From: Lysobacter enzymogenes
GTDB lineage: Bacteria; Pseudomonadota; Gammaproteobacteria; Xanthomonadales; Xanthomonadaceae
DNA length: 64,000 nt
Direction of reading: 5' to 3'
Assembly (NCBI RefSeq): GCF_900106525.1
Contig: NZ_FNOG01000007.1
Location: 146,159-210,158 of the forward strand
Shown one piece after another: positions 1 to 9,799 of the stretch. The notes below the pieces were generated by a model. The model had not been told where the DNA came from. It worked only from the letters and a program-made list of their open reading frames with translations, and did not search any database. The first letter of the stretch is position 1; each line of letters begins with the position of its first letter. The position numbers were made by a program, and so were the translations under genes.

Positions 1-300
1 GTGAAGACCAGCCAAGATCAACAGCTTCCGTCCGCAAGCGGCCGGGTCACTTTCTTTGTCTTGCCAAAGAAAGTAACCAAAGAAAGGCGCTTTCCTTGTT
101 TTCGAATCAAGAGCCACTAACGGGCAGAGCGGGCGCAGGGATGCGCCACACAGGCCATCCATGGCCTGGGTGGCGCACGGCGCGCGTCCTGCGCGCCGCC
201 CTTCGGGTCTACGGTTGTCTGTGGCGAGTTCGGGGCGGCGGGGGGAGCGAAGAGCAATGGCAACGGCTTCAACAACGCAGCGGATGCGCGCTGCAAACAA
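1..300. other. intergenic stretch with a TTTCTTTG-type palindromic motif
   Basis: No convincing gene lies downstream of topA here. Around 50-95 there is a compact motif in which CTTTCTTTG is followed closely by CCAAAGAAAG and then another CCAAAGAAAG, so one strand can fold on itself. Similar motifs recur between genes in xanthomonads and pseudomonads (from memory, not searched). The rest shows nothing I can name. Confidence 0.4.
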
Positions 301-329
301 AAAACGGGCGCCCTGAGGCGCCCGTTTTT
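301..329. terminator. bidirectional rho-independent terminator after topA
   Basis: A perfect 9-bp stem (ACGGGCGCC / GGCGCCCGT, 304-312 and 317-325) with a 4-nt loop is flanked by A-runs on one side and T-runs on the other, so it can work in both directions. It lies 45 nt past the topA stop. Confidence 0.8.
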
Positions 330-373
330 GTGTTTGCCTGCGTCGCGGCTGGAGGCCGCGGGTCAGGTCGCGA

Positions 374-2914
374 TTACTTCGCCGCGGCCTTCTTCGCTAC
401 CTTTTTGACGGCTTTCTTCGCCACCGTCTTGGTCGCGGCCTTGGTCGCCGTGGTCTTCGCGGCGGCCTTCTTGACGACCTTCTTCGCCGCCTTCTTGGCC
501 GGCGTCTTCTTCGCTACGGCCTTCTTCGCCGGTGCTGCGCCGTCGGCGCTCTTGGCGGCTTTCTTGGTCGCGGCTTTCTTCGCCGGTTCCTTTTTCGCCG
601 CGGTCTTCTTGCCGAAGCGGCCGCGCACCGGTTTGCCGGTTTCTTCCAGCAGCTTGGTCACTTCCTCGAAGGTCAGCGAGGCCGGCTCGCGGTCCTTGGG
701 GATGCGGCCGTTGAGCTTGCCGTCGCTGATGTACGGGCCGAAGCGGCCGTTGAGCACCTGGATGTCGCTGCCGTCGAACTGCTTGATGATGCGGTTGCGC
801 GCGATCTCTTCCTTCTCTTCGATCAGGAACACCGCGCGCGCCAGGTCGATGGTGTACGGGTCGTCTTCTTTCTTCAGCGATGCGTAGGTGCTGCCGAGCT
901 TGGCGAACGGGCCGAAGCGGCCGATGCCGACGCTGACTTCCTCGCCGTTGTGCTGGCCGAGCTTGCGCGGCAGCTTGAACAGCTCCAGCGCCTCGTCGAG
1001 CGCGATGGTGTGCATGCTCTGGCCCGGACGCAGCGAGGCGAAGGTCGGCTTCTCCTCGTCCTCGGCAGTGCCGATCTGCGCGTACGGCCCGTAGCGGCCC
1101 AGGCGCACGCTCACCGGCTTGCCGCTCTTGGGATCGGTGCCCAGCTCGCGCGCGCCGGTGGCTTCGCTGCGGTCCACCGATTCCTTCTTTTCTTCCACCA
1201 GCTTCTTGAACGGTTCCCAGAACCGTTCCATAAGCGGCACCCAATCCTCTTCGCCGCGCGAGACCGCGTCGAGCTCGTCTTCGAGCTTGGCGGTGAAGTC
1301 GTAATCGACGTACTGGGTGAAGTGGCCGGACAGGAACTTGGACACCGCGCGGCCGACGTCGGTCGGACGGAAGCGGCGGCTGTCGAGTTCGACGTACTTG
1401 CGGAACAGCAGGGTCTGGATGATCGAGGCGTAGGTGGAGGGACGGCCGATGCCGTATTCCTCCAGCGCCTTGACCAGGGAGGCTTCCGAGTAGCGCGGCG
1501 GCGGCTCGGTGAAGTGCTGGTCGGCGTGGATCTGATCGAGCGGGATGCGATCGCCGGTCTTCATCGCCGGCAGCTTGCGGCCCTCGTCCTCGTCCTCGGC
1601 GGCCTTGGCGTCCTTGCCTTCCTCGTACACGGCGAGGAAGCCCGGATCGACCACGGTGGTGCCCGAGGCGCGGAAGCTGTGTTCGGAACCGGCGGCCAGG
1701 TCGACGCTGACGGTGTTGAGCGTGGCCGGCACCATCTGACAGGCGACCGCGCGCTTCCAGATCAACTCGTACAGGCGGCGGGCGTCGTCGTCGAGATAGC
1801 GCGCCATCTGCGCCGGCGTGCGCAGCGCGGCGGTCGGGCGGATCGCTTCGTGCGCTTCCTGCGCGTTCTTGGACTTGGTCTGGTAGGTGTTGGGCTTGTC
1901 CGGCAGCGCCTTGGTGCCGAAGTCGCGCGCGATCACGTCGCGGATTTCGGCCACGGCGTCCTGCGACAGGTTGACCGAGTCGGTACGCATGTAGCTGATG
2001 AGGCCGACCGTGCCCTCGTCGCCCAGCGCCACGCCTTCGTACAGCTTCTGCGCCACGCGCATGGTGCGCGAGGTGGTGAAGCCGAGCTTGCGCGAGGCTT
2101 CCTGCTGCAGGGTCGAGGTGGTGAACGGCGGCGCCGGGCGGCGCTTGCGCTCCTTGCTGGTCACGTCGGTGACGTGCAGGGCGCCGTTGGCGGCCTTGAC
2201 CAGGCGCTTGCGCGCGTCCTCGGCGGTCTCGCCGTCGGTGATGGTGAACTGCTCGAACTTCTTGCCGTCGAGCTTGTACAGACGCGCGGTGAAGGCTTGC
2301 TGCGGATGCGCGCACTCGGCCTCGACGGTCCAGTACTCGCGGGCGACGAAGGCTTCGATCTCTTCCTCGCGCTCGACGATCATGCGCAGCGCCGGCGACT
2401 GCACGCGGCCGGCGGACAGGCCGCGCTGGACCTTGCGCCACAGCACCGGCGACAGATTGAAGCCGACCAGGTAGTCGAGCGCGCGGCGCGCCTGCTGCGC
2501 GTCCACCAGCGGCACCGCGATCTCGCGCGGCTGGTTCATCGCTTCCTTGATCGCGCGCGGGGTGATCTCGGTGAACACCACCCGCTGCAGCGGCTTGCCT
2601 TCGAGCAGGCCGCGCTCGCGCAGGATCTCGCCGATGTGCCAGCTGATCGCCTCGCCTTCGCGGTCCGGGTCGGTCGCCAGGAACAGGTTGTCGGCGCCGC
2701 GCGCGGCCTTGGCGATGGCGTCGACGTGTTTCTCGTTCTTCTCGATGACCGCGTATTCCATCGCGAAGTGGTTGTCCGGGTCGACAGCGCCCTCCTTCGG
2801 CACCAGGTCGCGGACGTGGCCATAGGAAGCCAGGACGGTGAAGTCCTTGCCGAGGTACTTGTTGATCGTCTTGGCCTTGGCAGGCGACTCGACGATGAGG
2901 AGGTTCTTGGCCAT
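374..2914 (-). CDS. topA: DNA topoisomerase I with a lysine-rich C-terminal tail
   Basis: Type IA topoisomerase of 846 aa that relaxes negative supercoils through a transient 5'-phosphotyrosine. The N-terminus carries the Toprim signature (VESPAKAKT, residues 8-16, with Glu9) and the acidic motif ATDPDREGEA. The active-site Tyr308 lies in GLISYMRTDS. The C-terminal half has several RFGPY/RFGPF-type topoisomerase C-terminal repeats and no Cys4 zinc fingers, unlike E. coli TopA. The last ~75 residues are almost only Lys, Ala, Thr and Pro, like a histone-H1 tail, probably a non-specific DNA-binding extension. The ATG at 2914 starts directly in the conserved N-terminus. A bidirectional terminator follows the stop. 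Confidence 0.97.
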   Translation of the reverse strand: MAKNLLIVESPAKAKTINKYLGKDFTVLASYGHVRDLVPKEGAVDPDNHFAMEYAVIEKNEKHVDAIAKAARGADNLFLATDPDREGEAISWHIGEILRERGLLEGKPLQRVVFTEITPRAIKEAMNQPREIAVPLVDAQQARRALDYLVGFNLSPVLWRKVQRGLSAGRVQSPALRMIVEREEEIEAFVAREYWTVEAECAHPQQAFTARLYKLDGKKFEQFTITDGETAEDARKRLVKAANGALHVTDVTSKERKRRPAPPFTTSTLQQEASRKLGFTTSRTMRVAQKLYEGVALGDEGTVGLISYMRTDSVNLSQDAVAEIRDVIARDFGTKALPDKPNTYQTKSKNAQEAHEAIRPTAALRTPAQMARYLDDDARRLYELIWKRAVACQMVPATLNTVSVDLAAGSEHSFRASGTTVVDPGFLAVYEEGKDAKAAEDEDEGRKLPAMKTGDRIPLDQIHADQHFTEPPPRYSEASLVKALEEYGIGRPSTYASIIQTLLFRKYVELDSRRFRPTDVGRAVSKFLSGHFTQYVDYDFTAKLEDELDAVSRGEEDWVPLMERFWEPFKKLVEEKKESVDRSEATGARELGTDPKSGKPVSVRLGRYGPYAQIGTAEDEEKPTFASLRPGQSMHTIALDEALELFKLPRKLGQHNGEEVSVGIGRFGPFAKLGSTYASLKKEDDPYTIDLARAVFLIEEKEEIARNRIIKQFDGSDIQVLNGRFGPYISDGKLNGRIPKDREPASLTFEEVTKLLEETGKPVRGRFGKKTAAKKEPAKKAATKKAAKSADGAAPAKKAVAKKTPAKKAAKKVVKKAAAKTTATKAATKTVAKKAVKKVAKKAAAK

Positions 2915-3221
2915 TGGGACTCCGCAGGGCCCCGGGGCGGGACGCTGCTCGACTGCTCGATCTCGTTTTTGGGGGGCGGCGACGCGGGCCGGGGCCGGCG
3001 CGGCGGGACGGGGGTTAAGAAGGCGACGCCCGCGACGTTCGGCCGCGGGCGTTCAGGTTTCCTTTTTCTAGTGGAATCACGAGGCGGCCGCGGCTGTCAA
3101 GCTGGACGCTCCGGATGGCACCGGGGCGGGCGCCATAAAGTGGCATCGAAATGCCTCAAGGGCACGTGACGAAGTGTGCCCCGTTCAGCTCCGCCGGGCT
3201 GTGACCGCGACCCGGCCACGC

Positions 3222-4238
3222 TCAGCGCAGGCCCAGCGCCAGCGCGGCGCCGACGAAGCCGATCACGCCCAGCCAGACCACGCCGCCGAGGATCAGCACC
3301 ACCCAGGTCACCGGACCCAGCTCGTGGCGCTGCAGCTCGGCGCGGGCGGTGTAGGCCCAGCGATCGACCACCTGGGTGCCGGCGATCAGGTCGTGCAGGC
3401 CGCGCTTGCGGTCGGTGAAGGCGACCATCAGATAGCCGACGCCCAGGGTCGCGTAGCTGGCGAAGGACGAGGCCCAGCGGCCCAGCGCGCGGCCCCGGCT
3501 CAGGCGCGCGCCGTCGGCGCCGACGACCTTGATCCCGACCGCGAGCTTGCCCAGGGTGGCCTGCATCGAGGACGACTCCATGCCCGCGTAGTAGCCGACG
3601 CTGATCAGGCCGTACAGGCCGTAGCCGAACACCATCATCAGCACCGACATCGCGTTGCCGTTTTCCAGCCAGCGCGTGCCGTCGCCGACCAGGCCGACCA
3701 GGAACACCAGCAGGAGCAGGGCGGTGAACAGGCTGTAGTAGGCGACGCCGACCAGGGTCGAGTCGATCAGGTAGGCGGCGGCGCGGCGCCAGAAGCCGGC
3801 CGCGACCACTTCCTGGCCCTGCACCACCTGGCTGCCTTCGGCGACCGCGGCGCGCGGGGCGCTGTAGGGCGAATGCGGGTCGGATGCAGCGGCCGCCGTC
3901 GCGGAAGCCGTAGCGACGGCGCTGTCGGGCGCGCTGGAGGCGGCGCCCGTGGCCGGCGCGGCCTCGGTGTCGGCCTGGGCCAGCGCGGCGGCCACCGCCG
4001 CGGCGGTGCGCTCGGCGCTGGCGCGCTCGGCCGCGGCCGGATCGGCGGCGGGCGCGAAGCCCGGCGCGGCGATCAGCTCGCCGGCCAGCTCGCGCCACGG
4101 GCGCCACTGGCTCAGGCCGTCGCGCCAGACCAAGGCGTCGGGGCCGAGTTCGCCGCGCTCGTGCAAGGCGATCATCTGCGCCGGCTCCAATGGCCCGTGC
4201 CGGTTGCGCTCTTCGTCGCTGTAGTACCACTGGGCCAT
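3222..4238 (-). CDS. GYF_2-domain / RDD-family membrane protein
   Basis: 338-aa protein. The first ~50 residues form a GYF_2-type domain (MAQWYYSDEE, then GPLEPAQM, LVWRDGLSQWRPW). An Ala-rich linker of ~80 residues follows, then an RDD-type membrane domain (FWRRAAAYLIDSTLVG) with several hydrophobic helices, including a GLYGLISVGYYAGM segment and GKLAVGIKVVGADG. RDD proteins are poorly understood membrane proteins, some linked to ion or solute transport. A longer reading frame exists, but the start at 4238 was chosen because it begins exactly at the WYY motif shared with the next gene. Molecular role unknown. Confidence 0.82.
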   Translation of the reverse strand: MAQWYYSDEERNRHGPLEPAQMIALHERGELGPDALVWRDGLSQWRPWRELAGELIAAPGFAPAADPAAAERASAERTAAAVAAALAQADTEAAPATGAASSAPDSAVATASATAAAASDPHSPYSAPRAAVAEGSQVVQGQEVVAAGFWRRAAAYLIDSTLVGVAYYSLFTALLLLVFLVGLVGDGTRWLENGNAMSVLMMVFGYGLYGLISVGYYAGMESSSMQATLGKLAVGIKVVGADGARLSRGRALGRWASSFASYATLGVGYLMVAFTDRKRGLHDLIAGTQVVDRWAYTARAELQRHELGPVTWVVLILGGVVWLGVIGFVGAALALGLR

Positions 4239-4422
4239 CGCGGCGTCCGTTTCCTCGTCTCGATCGGCGGCCATGATGCCATCGCGGCGCCGGCCGATCA
4301 TGGCGATTGGCGCATCGCGCCGCGGCCGGCGCACGATGCGCCGGCGCATTGCGGCGCGCGAGTCGCCGCATGCGCGAGGTGGCGATGCGCCCGCCGCGGC
4401 CGCGGCGGGCGCCGGCGCGGGC

Positions 4423-5340
4423 TTAGTTGCGGCAGCTTTGCGGCAGCAGCGCGGCGCGTTCTACGTCGGAGCTGCAGGTCCACTGCGCGCGGCCCGGATC
4501 GAACGCCAGCCAGACCTTGTGGCCGTCCAGCTGCGGGCGGTTGAAGCCGCGCAGTTCCAGCTGGACCGCGCACTCGCCGCTGTCCTTGAGCCGGCCGAAC
4601 TGGACCGAAGCGATCTGCGTCGAGGCGTATTCGGCCGCCGGACGGAAGCCTTCGCTGGCGTTGGTCGGGCAGTTCTGGTGCGCGGCGTAGTACTGCGCGA
4701 CCAGTTGCTTGTAGTCGTCGCTGGCGAGCAAGGCCTGGGCGAGCTTGGCGCGGTGGGTGTAGTCCTGGTACGCAGGCAGCGCGATCGCGGCGAGGATGCC
4801 GAACACCGGCAGCGCCAGCACCACCACCACGATCAGCGCGATCGCGCAGCCCGACAGACCGCGCTTGGGCGGCGGCGCGGCCTGGCGGCGGGCGACGTGG
4901 GCCGGGGCGTAGTCGGCCGGGCTGACGCTGCGCTGGGGCTGGGCGGGGCCGGGTGAGGCCGAACCCGGCGGGGTCGCGGAGGTTTGCGCGGCGGTCGGCG
5001 CTGCGGCCGTCGCCTGCGCCGCGGCCGGCTGCGCGCGCAGCGTGTCGGCGGCGTCGAGCGCGGCGGTGAAGTCGGCGCGGCCGTGCGCGGTCGGCGTCGC
5101 TGCGGCGGGCGCTGCGTCCGTGGCGGCGGTGTTCGCCACGCCCGGCGGCAGCGGCGGCGGTGTCGCGCCGAGGCCGAATTCGTGTTCCAGACGCTGCAGC
5201 GGCTGCCATTCGCGCAGCCCTTCGCGCCACACCAAGGTGTCGCGCTGGATCCGGCCGGCGCGGAAATGCTCGCGCACGGTGTCCGCATCGATCGGGCCGA
5301 CCCGGCCCTGCGACGGATCGTGGTAGTACCAGTTCGTCAT
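4423..5340 (-). CDS. GYF_2-domain protein with a pilin-like membrane segment
   Basis: 305-aa protein with an N-terminal GYF_2-type domain (MTNWYYHDPSQGRVGP, LVWREGLREWQPL), an Ala/Pro-rich linker of ~100 residues, one hydrophobic helix (IALIVVVVLALPVFGILAA) and a polar C-terminal region with two Cys. The helix followed by IALPAYQDYTHRAK resembles the pilin alpha-1 helix, but it is internal, so processing by prepilin peptidase is not expected. The N-terminal domain matches that of the downstream RDD protein, so the two were probably made by duplication of the GYF_2 module. The start at 5340 has a purine-rich site upstream (GGGGGAAGGC). Function unknown. Confidence 0.8.
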   Translation of the reverse strand: MTNWYYHDPSQGRVGPIDADTVREHFRAGRIQRDTLVWREGLREWQPLQRLEHEFGLGATPPPLPPGVANTAATDAAPAAATPTAHGRADFTAALDAADTLRAQPAAAQATAAAPTAAQTSATPPGSASPGPAQPQRSVSPADYAPAHVARRQAAPPPKRGLSGCAIALIVVVVLALPVFGILAAIALPAYQDYTHRAKLAQALLASDDYKQLVAQYYAAHQNCPTNASEGFRPAAEYASTQIASVQFGRLKDSGECAVQLELRGFNRPQLDGHKVWLAFDPGRAQWTCSSDVERAALLPQSCRN

Positions 5341-5806
5341 TGCCTTCCCCCCGAAATCCGCGGCCGGCATGAGGGCGGCCGCGGGCGTCCTTGTCATGGA
5401 AAGCGCCGCTGCGTCGAGACCGCGTCAGCGTTGCGCAATAAGGCTGCGCACGGCCACCCCGGCACGCGCGAGCCGCATGAAACTACCACGCAGCGCACAA
5501 AACGCTAGCCGTCGCCCGGCCGTGCGGCGGCGTCGGCGACGGATGGATGCGCGAGCGGCGACCAGCGGCGGCGCGCGATTGCGTCGCGCCTGCGGACGAT
5601 ACGGTTCGGGGCGGTGCGAGCGGGGGCGATGGCGCTCGAATCGATGCGGTTCGAGTCGATGCGATTCGAGCCGATGCGGTGCCCGCGCACGGCGCGGCCG
5701 TGGCACGAGGCCGCTGACGATCGGGAAGTGCGAAGCCAGACACGGCGCTGCGGCCGTGCCGGCGGGAGGGACGCGACGGCGCCGCACGCGGCGGCGCCGG
5801 GCCGGT
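5341..5806. other. 466-nt gene-free stretch with 15-nt tandem repeats
   Basis: No reading frame here looks coding. The stretch contains three head-to-tail 15-nt repeats (separate entry). It separates smg from the GYF_2 pair. Confidence 0.5.
5638..5682. repeat. three 15-nt tandem repeats (GARYCG core)
   Basis: Three consecutive 15-nt copies begin GAATCGATGCGG, GAGTCGATGCGA and GAGCCGATGCGG. They share the 15-nt period and the GARYCG start with arrays at 7650-7709 and 12672-12789. Confidence 0.75.
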
Positions 5807-6295
5807 TCAGTGCACCGGCTCGGGCTCGTCCTCGAACATCTGGGTTTCCATCCAGGCGTAAGCCGCCTCGGAACCGGGCTGGTTGAACAGCACCATCAGC
5901 ACGACCCACTTGAGGTCGTCCAGGTCCAGTTCGTCCTGGTCCAGCGCCATCGCGCGGTCGAGCACCAGCTCGCGCTGGCCCGCGTCGAGGATGCCGTGCT
6001 GTTCCAGGAACAGCAGGAAGCCGCGGCACTCGACATCGAGCTTGTCGAGTTCCGGCCCGAAGTAGACCCGGGTCGGTCCGCCCGCGCGCGGGCTGCTGAC
6101 GCTGGGCCGTTGCTGGGCCAGCGCGTCGAGCCATTCGATGGCTTTGTTGATTTCGGCGGGGCTGAAACCGGCCTGGCCCAGTTCTTCGAACAGGGGGCCG
6201 CTGCGGAGCGAATCGCGGTCGCGGACGAGGTCCGCATCGTCGGTGAAGTAATGCTCGAACAGGTACAGCAGGACGTCCAGGATGCTCTCTTTCAT
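5807..6295 (-). CDS. smg: Smg family protein (DUF494)
   Basis: 162-aa acidic protein of the Smg/DUF494 family. The N-terminus [17 protein letters not shown] and the central [14 protein letters not shown] segment are typical. The gene sits between topA and dprA, as in many gammaproteobacteria (def-fmt and dprA-smg-topA neighbourhoods). The exact function is unsettled. The start at 6295 matches family length; upstream in-frame residues look non-coding. It is followed by no gene on its strand for about 470 nt. Confidence 0.9.
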   Translation of the reverse strand: MKESILDVLLYLFEHYFTDDADLVRDRDSLRSGPLFEELGQAGFSPAEINKAIEWLDALAQQRPSVSSPRAGGPTRVYFGPELDKLDVECRGFLLFLEQHGILDAGQRELVLDRAMALDQDELDLDDLKWVVLMVLFNQPGSEAAYAWMETQMFEDEPEPVH

Positions 6296-6383
6296 TTCCC
6301 TCGGCCTGCGCCGCATGCGGCGCGGTGGGTCAGAACTTGCTGATTGGCCGGGTGAACCGCCGGTGTGCGGCACCGATACGAGT

Positions 6384-7733
6384 TCAGCGGTTGCGGAAGT
6401 AACGGCCGTGCTGCGCCGAAACGCGACCCTCAAGCTCCATGACCAGCAGCATGGAGGACAGTTCCGCGGTCGTCAATCCAGTACGGTGGACCAGTTCATC
6501 CATACCGGTAGGGTCGAAGCCCAGCGCGTTCCACAAGGACTGGTAGTCGGGATCGGCGAAATCGGGCGAGGTCCGGGGCGGATCGGCGTCTCCTGAGACG
6601 GGACCGGGACCATCCTGACCGGCCTGTATGACCGCCGCGTGGCCACCGTCAATGGGGGCGCCCAGGCGCCGGCGCAAGCCTTCGGCCAGTTCGGCCGCGA
6701 CCGGGGCCAGCGCGGCGGCGACCTCGGAGGCGCGTTCCACCAGCCCGGCGCCCTCGCGGATCAGCCGGTGGCAGCCGCGCGCCAACGGGTTGTGGATCGA
6801 GCCGGGCACGGCGAACACCTCGCGCCCGCACTCGGCCGCCAGGCGCGCGGTGATCAGCGCGCCGGAGCGCTCGGCCGCCTCCACCACCAGGACGCCCAGG
6901 CTGAGCCCGGCGACGATGCGGTTGCGCGCCGGGAAGTGCCCGGGCCGGGCATCGGTGCCGGGCGGGTACTCGCTGACCACGACGCCTTCAGCGGCGATGC
7001 GCGCGAGCAGGTCGGCGTGGCGGCGCGGGTAGGCCAGGTCCGGGCCGGTGCCGAGCACGGCCACGGTCGGCCCGCCGGCTTCGAGCGCGGCGCGGTGGGC
7101 GGCGGCGTCGATGCCGGCGGCCAGGCCGCTGGTCACCGCCAGGCCGGTGCGGGCCAGGGCGCGGGCGAAATCGGTGGCGTTGCCGAGCCCGGTCGGCGTC
7201 GGCGAGCGGCTGCCGACCACCGCCACCGCCGGATGCCACAGCAAGCCGCTTTCGCCGGCCACGAACAGCGCCAGCGGCGGGCTCGGCGCGCGCCGCAGCA
7301 GGGCGGGGTAGTCGGGATCGGTCCAGGCGATCAGCCGGTGGCCGGGTTGCGCCAGCCAGTCCAGCGTGCGCGGCCCGGCGTCGCCGGCCCAGCCGGCTTC
7401 GCGCCAGAACGCCTCGTCGGCCGTCGCGCGCAGCCGCGCGATCTGTTGCGGCGTCAAACCCGCTTGCGCCCACGCCGATGCCCCCGCGGCCAGCGCCGCG
7501 GCGGCGCTGCCGCAGGCCTCGAGCAAGGCCCGCCGCGCCGCGCTGGCGCCGCCGGCGGCGAGCAGGCGCAGCAACGCCAGCGCGTCGGATTCGGCGGCGA
7601 TCGTGCCAGCGGCCGCGGGCGGGCCGTCGCGGCGGCCTTCGGAGACGCGGGGATCGGCGGAGCGGGGGCCGGCTGAGCGAGAGTCGGCTAAGCGAGAGCC
7701 GGTGTGCGGAGCGGAAGCGTCGGTGTCGGGCAT
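6384..7733 (-). CDS. dprA: DNA-processing protein DprA
   Basis: 449 aa. DprA binds incoming single-stranded DNA and loads RecA during natural transformation. The Rossmann-like core is clear: [55 protein letters not shown] and the [16 protein letters not shown] segment. The C-terminus ([21 protein letters not shown]) is the winged-helix DprA domain. The first ~30 residues are a low-complexity stretch built by four 15-nt tandem repeats, so this start may extend beyond the conserved protein. The start at 7733 lies downstream of the LysM gene (spacing about 80 nt), the usual xanthomonad arrangement. Confidence 0.94.
   Translation of the reverse strand: MPDTDASAPHTGSRLADSRSAGPRSADPRVSEGRRDGPPAAAGTIAAESDALALLRLLAAGGASAARRALLEACGSAAAALAAGASAWAQAGLTPQQIARLRATADEAFWREAGWAGDAGPRTLDWLAQPGHRLIAWTDPDYPALLRRAPSPPLALFVAGESGLLWHPAVAVVGSRSPTPTGLGNATDFARALARTGLAVTSGLAAGIDAAAHRAALEAGGPTVAVLGTGPDLAYPRRHADLLARIAAEGVVVSEYPPGTDARPGHFPARNRIVAGLSLGVLVVEAAERSGALITARLAAECGREVFAVPGSIHNPLARGCHRLIREGAGLVERASEVAAALAPVAAELAEGLRRRLGAPIDGGHAAVIQAGQDGPGPVSGDADPPRTSPDFADPDYQSLWNALGFDPTGMDELVHRTGLTTAELSSMLLVMELEGRVSAQHGRYFRNR
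7650..7709. repeat. four 15-nt tandem repeats inside the dprA 5' end
   Basis: Plus-strand copies are GGGATCGGCGGAGCG, GGGGCCGGCTGAGCG, AGAGTCGGCTAAGCG and AGAGCCGGTGTGCGG. On the coding strand they give degenerate pentapeptides such as ADSRS and AGPRS. The period equals that of the arrays at 5638 and 12672. Confidence 0.75.
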
Positions 7734-7813
7734 GCCCCAGCCTAGCCCGCAAACGACGACGGCGCCCGCAGGCGCCGTCGTTGCCGACCGTAGGAGAAGC
7801 CCGCGCTGCGGAC

Positions 7814-8977
7814 TCAGTACGGCGAGTCGGGGTGCTTGAGCTCGTAACCGACCTTGGTCGGGCGCACGCCGTCCATGATCAGCGCGTAGCTGACCTTGTC
7901 GAAGGTGCGGAACACCATCGCGTGGCCGGCGAATTCGTCCGGCAGGCGCACGCGCGAGTTCTTGCCGACCAGGGTCTCGTCGCGGTTCGGACCGACCTTG
8001 ACCCGATCCACCGCGCGGCTGCCCACGCGCCAGGTCGAGAACACGGTGCCGTTGTCGACGCCGTCGCGGCTGCCGACCGACAGCGCGATCACGTCGCGCG
8101 GGCCGCCGTTCTTGACCAGGTCGGCCACCGACAGCACCTGCGCGCGGCCGTAGTCGAACTGGGCCTTGGGCGGATGCGGGAAGAACTGCAGGTCGTAGGG
8201 CTGGGCTTCGACCGGGATCAGGCGGTCGCCGACGCGGATTTCGCGGCCGGTGTCGTCGATCAGCAGGGTCGAGGCCTGCATGCCGCCGACGGCGCCGCGG
8301 CTCAGGGTGCCGGTGCCGACCTGCAGCAGCTCGTAGCCGAGCAGCTCGCGGCCCTTGTCCGGCACCACCACGTCGGTCCAGATCGCTTCGAAGTCGACCG
8401 TGCGCTTGCCGCGGAAGTCGAGGTCGGCGGCGCGCATGATGTCGCAGCAGGCCACGCGGTCCAGGCGGGTGTAGCGCTGGGTCGGGCGGACCACCGCGTA
8501 GCGGGTGCCCGCGCTGGTTTCCGGCAGGCCCTTGATGTAGGCGACCTCGCCCTGGGTCACGCGCAGGCGGTCTTCTTCCAGGCCGACTACGTAGGGCAGG
8601 TCCTCGAACTTGTCGACCACGCGCAGGTTCTTCAGGAACGGTTCGATCTCGGCCAGCGGCACGCCGGTGATCGGCGCTTCCTGGCGCGGGCCCGGCTGGA
8701 CCTGGGCCTGGGCCACGCGGTCCAGGTAGGCCAGCGAGATCACGTCGCCGGGATAGATCAGGTGCGGGTTCTTGATCTGCGGGTTGGCCTGCCAGATTTC
8801 CGGCCACAGCCACGGCTTCTTGAGGAAGCGCGCGGAGATGTCCCACAGGGTGTCGCCCCGCTTGACCACGTAGGTCGAGGGGTGGTCGCCGCGCAATTCC
8901 GCCGCGATGGCGTAAGTGGCGACAGTCAGCAACGCGGCGGCGAAAACCGCGCGGATCGGTTTAAACATGGCGGCCAT
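7814..8977 (-). CDS. exported LysM peptidoglycan-binding protein
   Basis: 387 aa. A signal peptide (residues ~1-26, ending TYAIAA) is followed by one LysM domain (STYVVKRGDTLWDISARFL to PGDVISLAYL, residues ~34-82), which binds peptidoglycan. The remaining ~300 residues are conserved with this gene in relatives but have no function I can name. A second ATG lies three codons downstream (8968); the first was preferred because AAGGGG precedes it at a suitable distance. It lies upstream of dprA on the same strand and divergent from def. Confidence 0.88.
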   Translation of the reverse strand: MAAMFKPIRAVFAAALLTVATYAIAAELRGDHPSTYVVKRGDTLWDISARFLKKPWLWPEIWQANPQIKNPHLIYPGDVISLAYLDRVAQAQVQPGPRQEAPITGVPLAEIEPFLKNLRVVDKFEDLPYVVGLEEDRLRVTQGEVAYIKGLPETSAGTRYAVVRPTQRYTRLDRVACCDIMRAADLDFRGKRTVDFEAIWTDVVVPDKGRELLGYELLQVGTGTLSRGAVGGMQASTLLIDDTGREIRVGDRLIPVEAQPYDLQFFPHPPKAQFDYGRAQVLSVADLVKNGGPRDVIALSVGSRDGVDNGTVFSTWRVGSRAVDRVKVGPNRDETLVGKNSRVRLPDEFAGHAMVFRTFDKVSYALIMDGVRPTKVGYELKHPDSPY

Positions 8978-9140
8978 CTACCTGATTCCCCTTCCAGGTT
9001 TGCCCTTTGCGGGCACCCGGACTATAGCCCAGAAGTCGCGCAACACTATCAGGCATTGACCGCCTATGGACGGCCTGGAATGGGGGTACAATGCAACGAA
9101 AACTTGCGTATGTGACCCACGCCCCCATTTTAGGTGCCCT

Positions 9141-9653
9141 ATGGCCCTGTTACCGATCCTTGAGTTCCCCGATCCCCGACTGCGCACCAAAGCGGCGACG
9201 GTCGATCCCGCGCGCGTGACCGAACCGGCGTTCCAGCAGTTGCTCGACGACATGTTCCAGACCATGTACGAGTGCCCGGGCATCGGCCTGGCCGCGAGCC
9301 AGGTCGACGTGCACCAGCGCTTCATGGTGATCGACGTGTCGGAAGAGAAGAACCAGCCGCTGGTCTTCATCAATCCCGAAATCGTCGAGCGCGCCGGCGA
9401 GCAGGTGTATCAGGAAGGCTGCCTGTCGGTGCCCGGCATCTTCGCCGACGTCACCCGCGCCAACCAGATCACCGTGCGCGCCATCGGCCGCGACGGCCAG
9501 CCGTTCGAGCTGACCACCGAGGGCCTGCTGGCGGTGTGCGTGCAGCACGAGATGGACCACCTGGAAGGCAAGCTGTTCGTCGACTACCTCTCGCCGCTCA
9601 AGCGCGAGATGGTGCGCAAGAAGCTGGCCAAGCAGAAGCGGCTGTCGGCGTAA
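9141..9653 (+). CDS. def: peptide deformylase
   Basis: 170-aa metalloenzyme that removes the N-formyl group from new proteins. All three family motifs are present: GIGLA (47-51), EGCLSVPG with metal ligand Cys94, and QHEMDHLEG with metal ligands His136 and His140 and catalytic Glu137. The start at 9141 gives the standard length ([15 protein letters not shown]) and drops 25 extra residues that could be read upstream. fmt, which makes the formyl-Met-tRNA whose product this enzyme deformylates, follows after 146 nt. Confidence 0.97.
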   Translation: MALLPILEFPDPRLRTKAATVDPARVTEPAFQQLLDDMFQTMYECPGIGLAASQVDVHQRFMVIDVSEEKNQPLVFINPEIVERAGEQVYQEGCLSVPGIFADVTRANQITVRAIGRDGQPFELTTEGLLAVCVQHEMDHLEGKLFVDYLSPLKREMVRKKLAKQKRLSA

Positions 9654-9799
9654 GCGCCGGGAGCCTGGATTTGCGATTCGGGATCGGGGGCGCGCACCTT
9701 GCGGTGCGTGCCCTCGCTCGTTTCATGTCCGGCCCGTCCCGCTGTTCCCGCTCGCCGCGCCGCCGCTGCGCCCCTGTCTGATACCCAATTGCGAATCCC

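Noticed and set aside
950-3169. 739-codon open frame on the plus strand opposite topA
   Set aside because: It overlaps almost all of topA, which has unmistakable motifs. Long antisense frames are common in DNA of this GC content.
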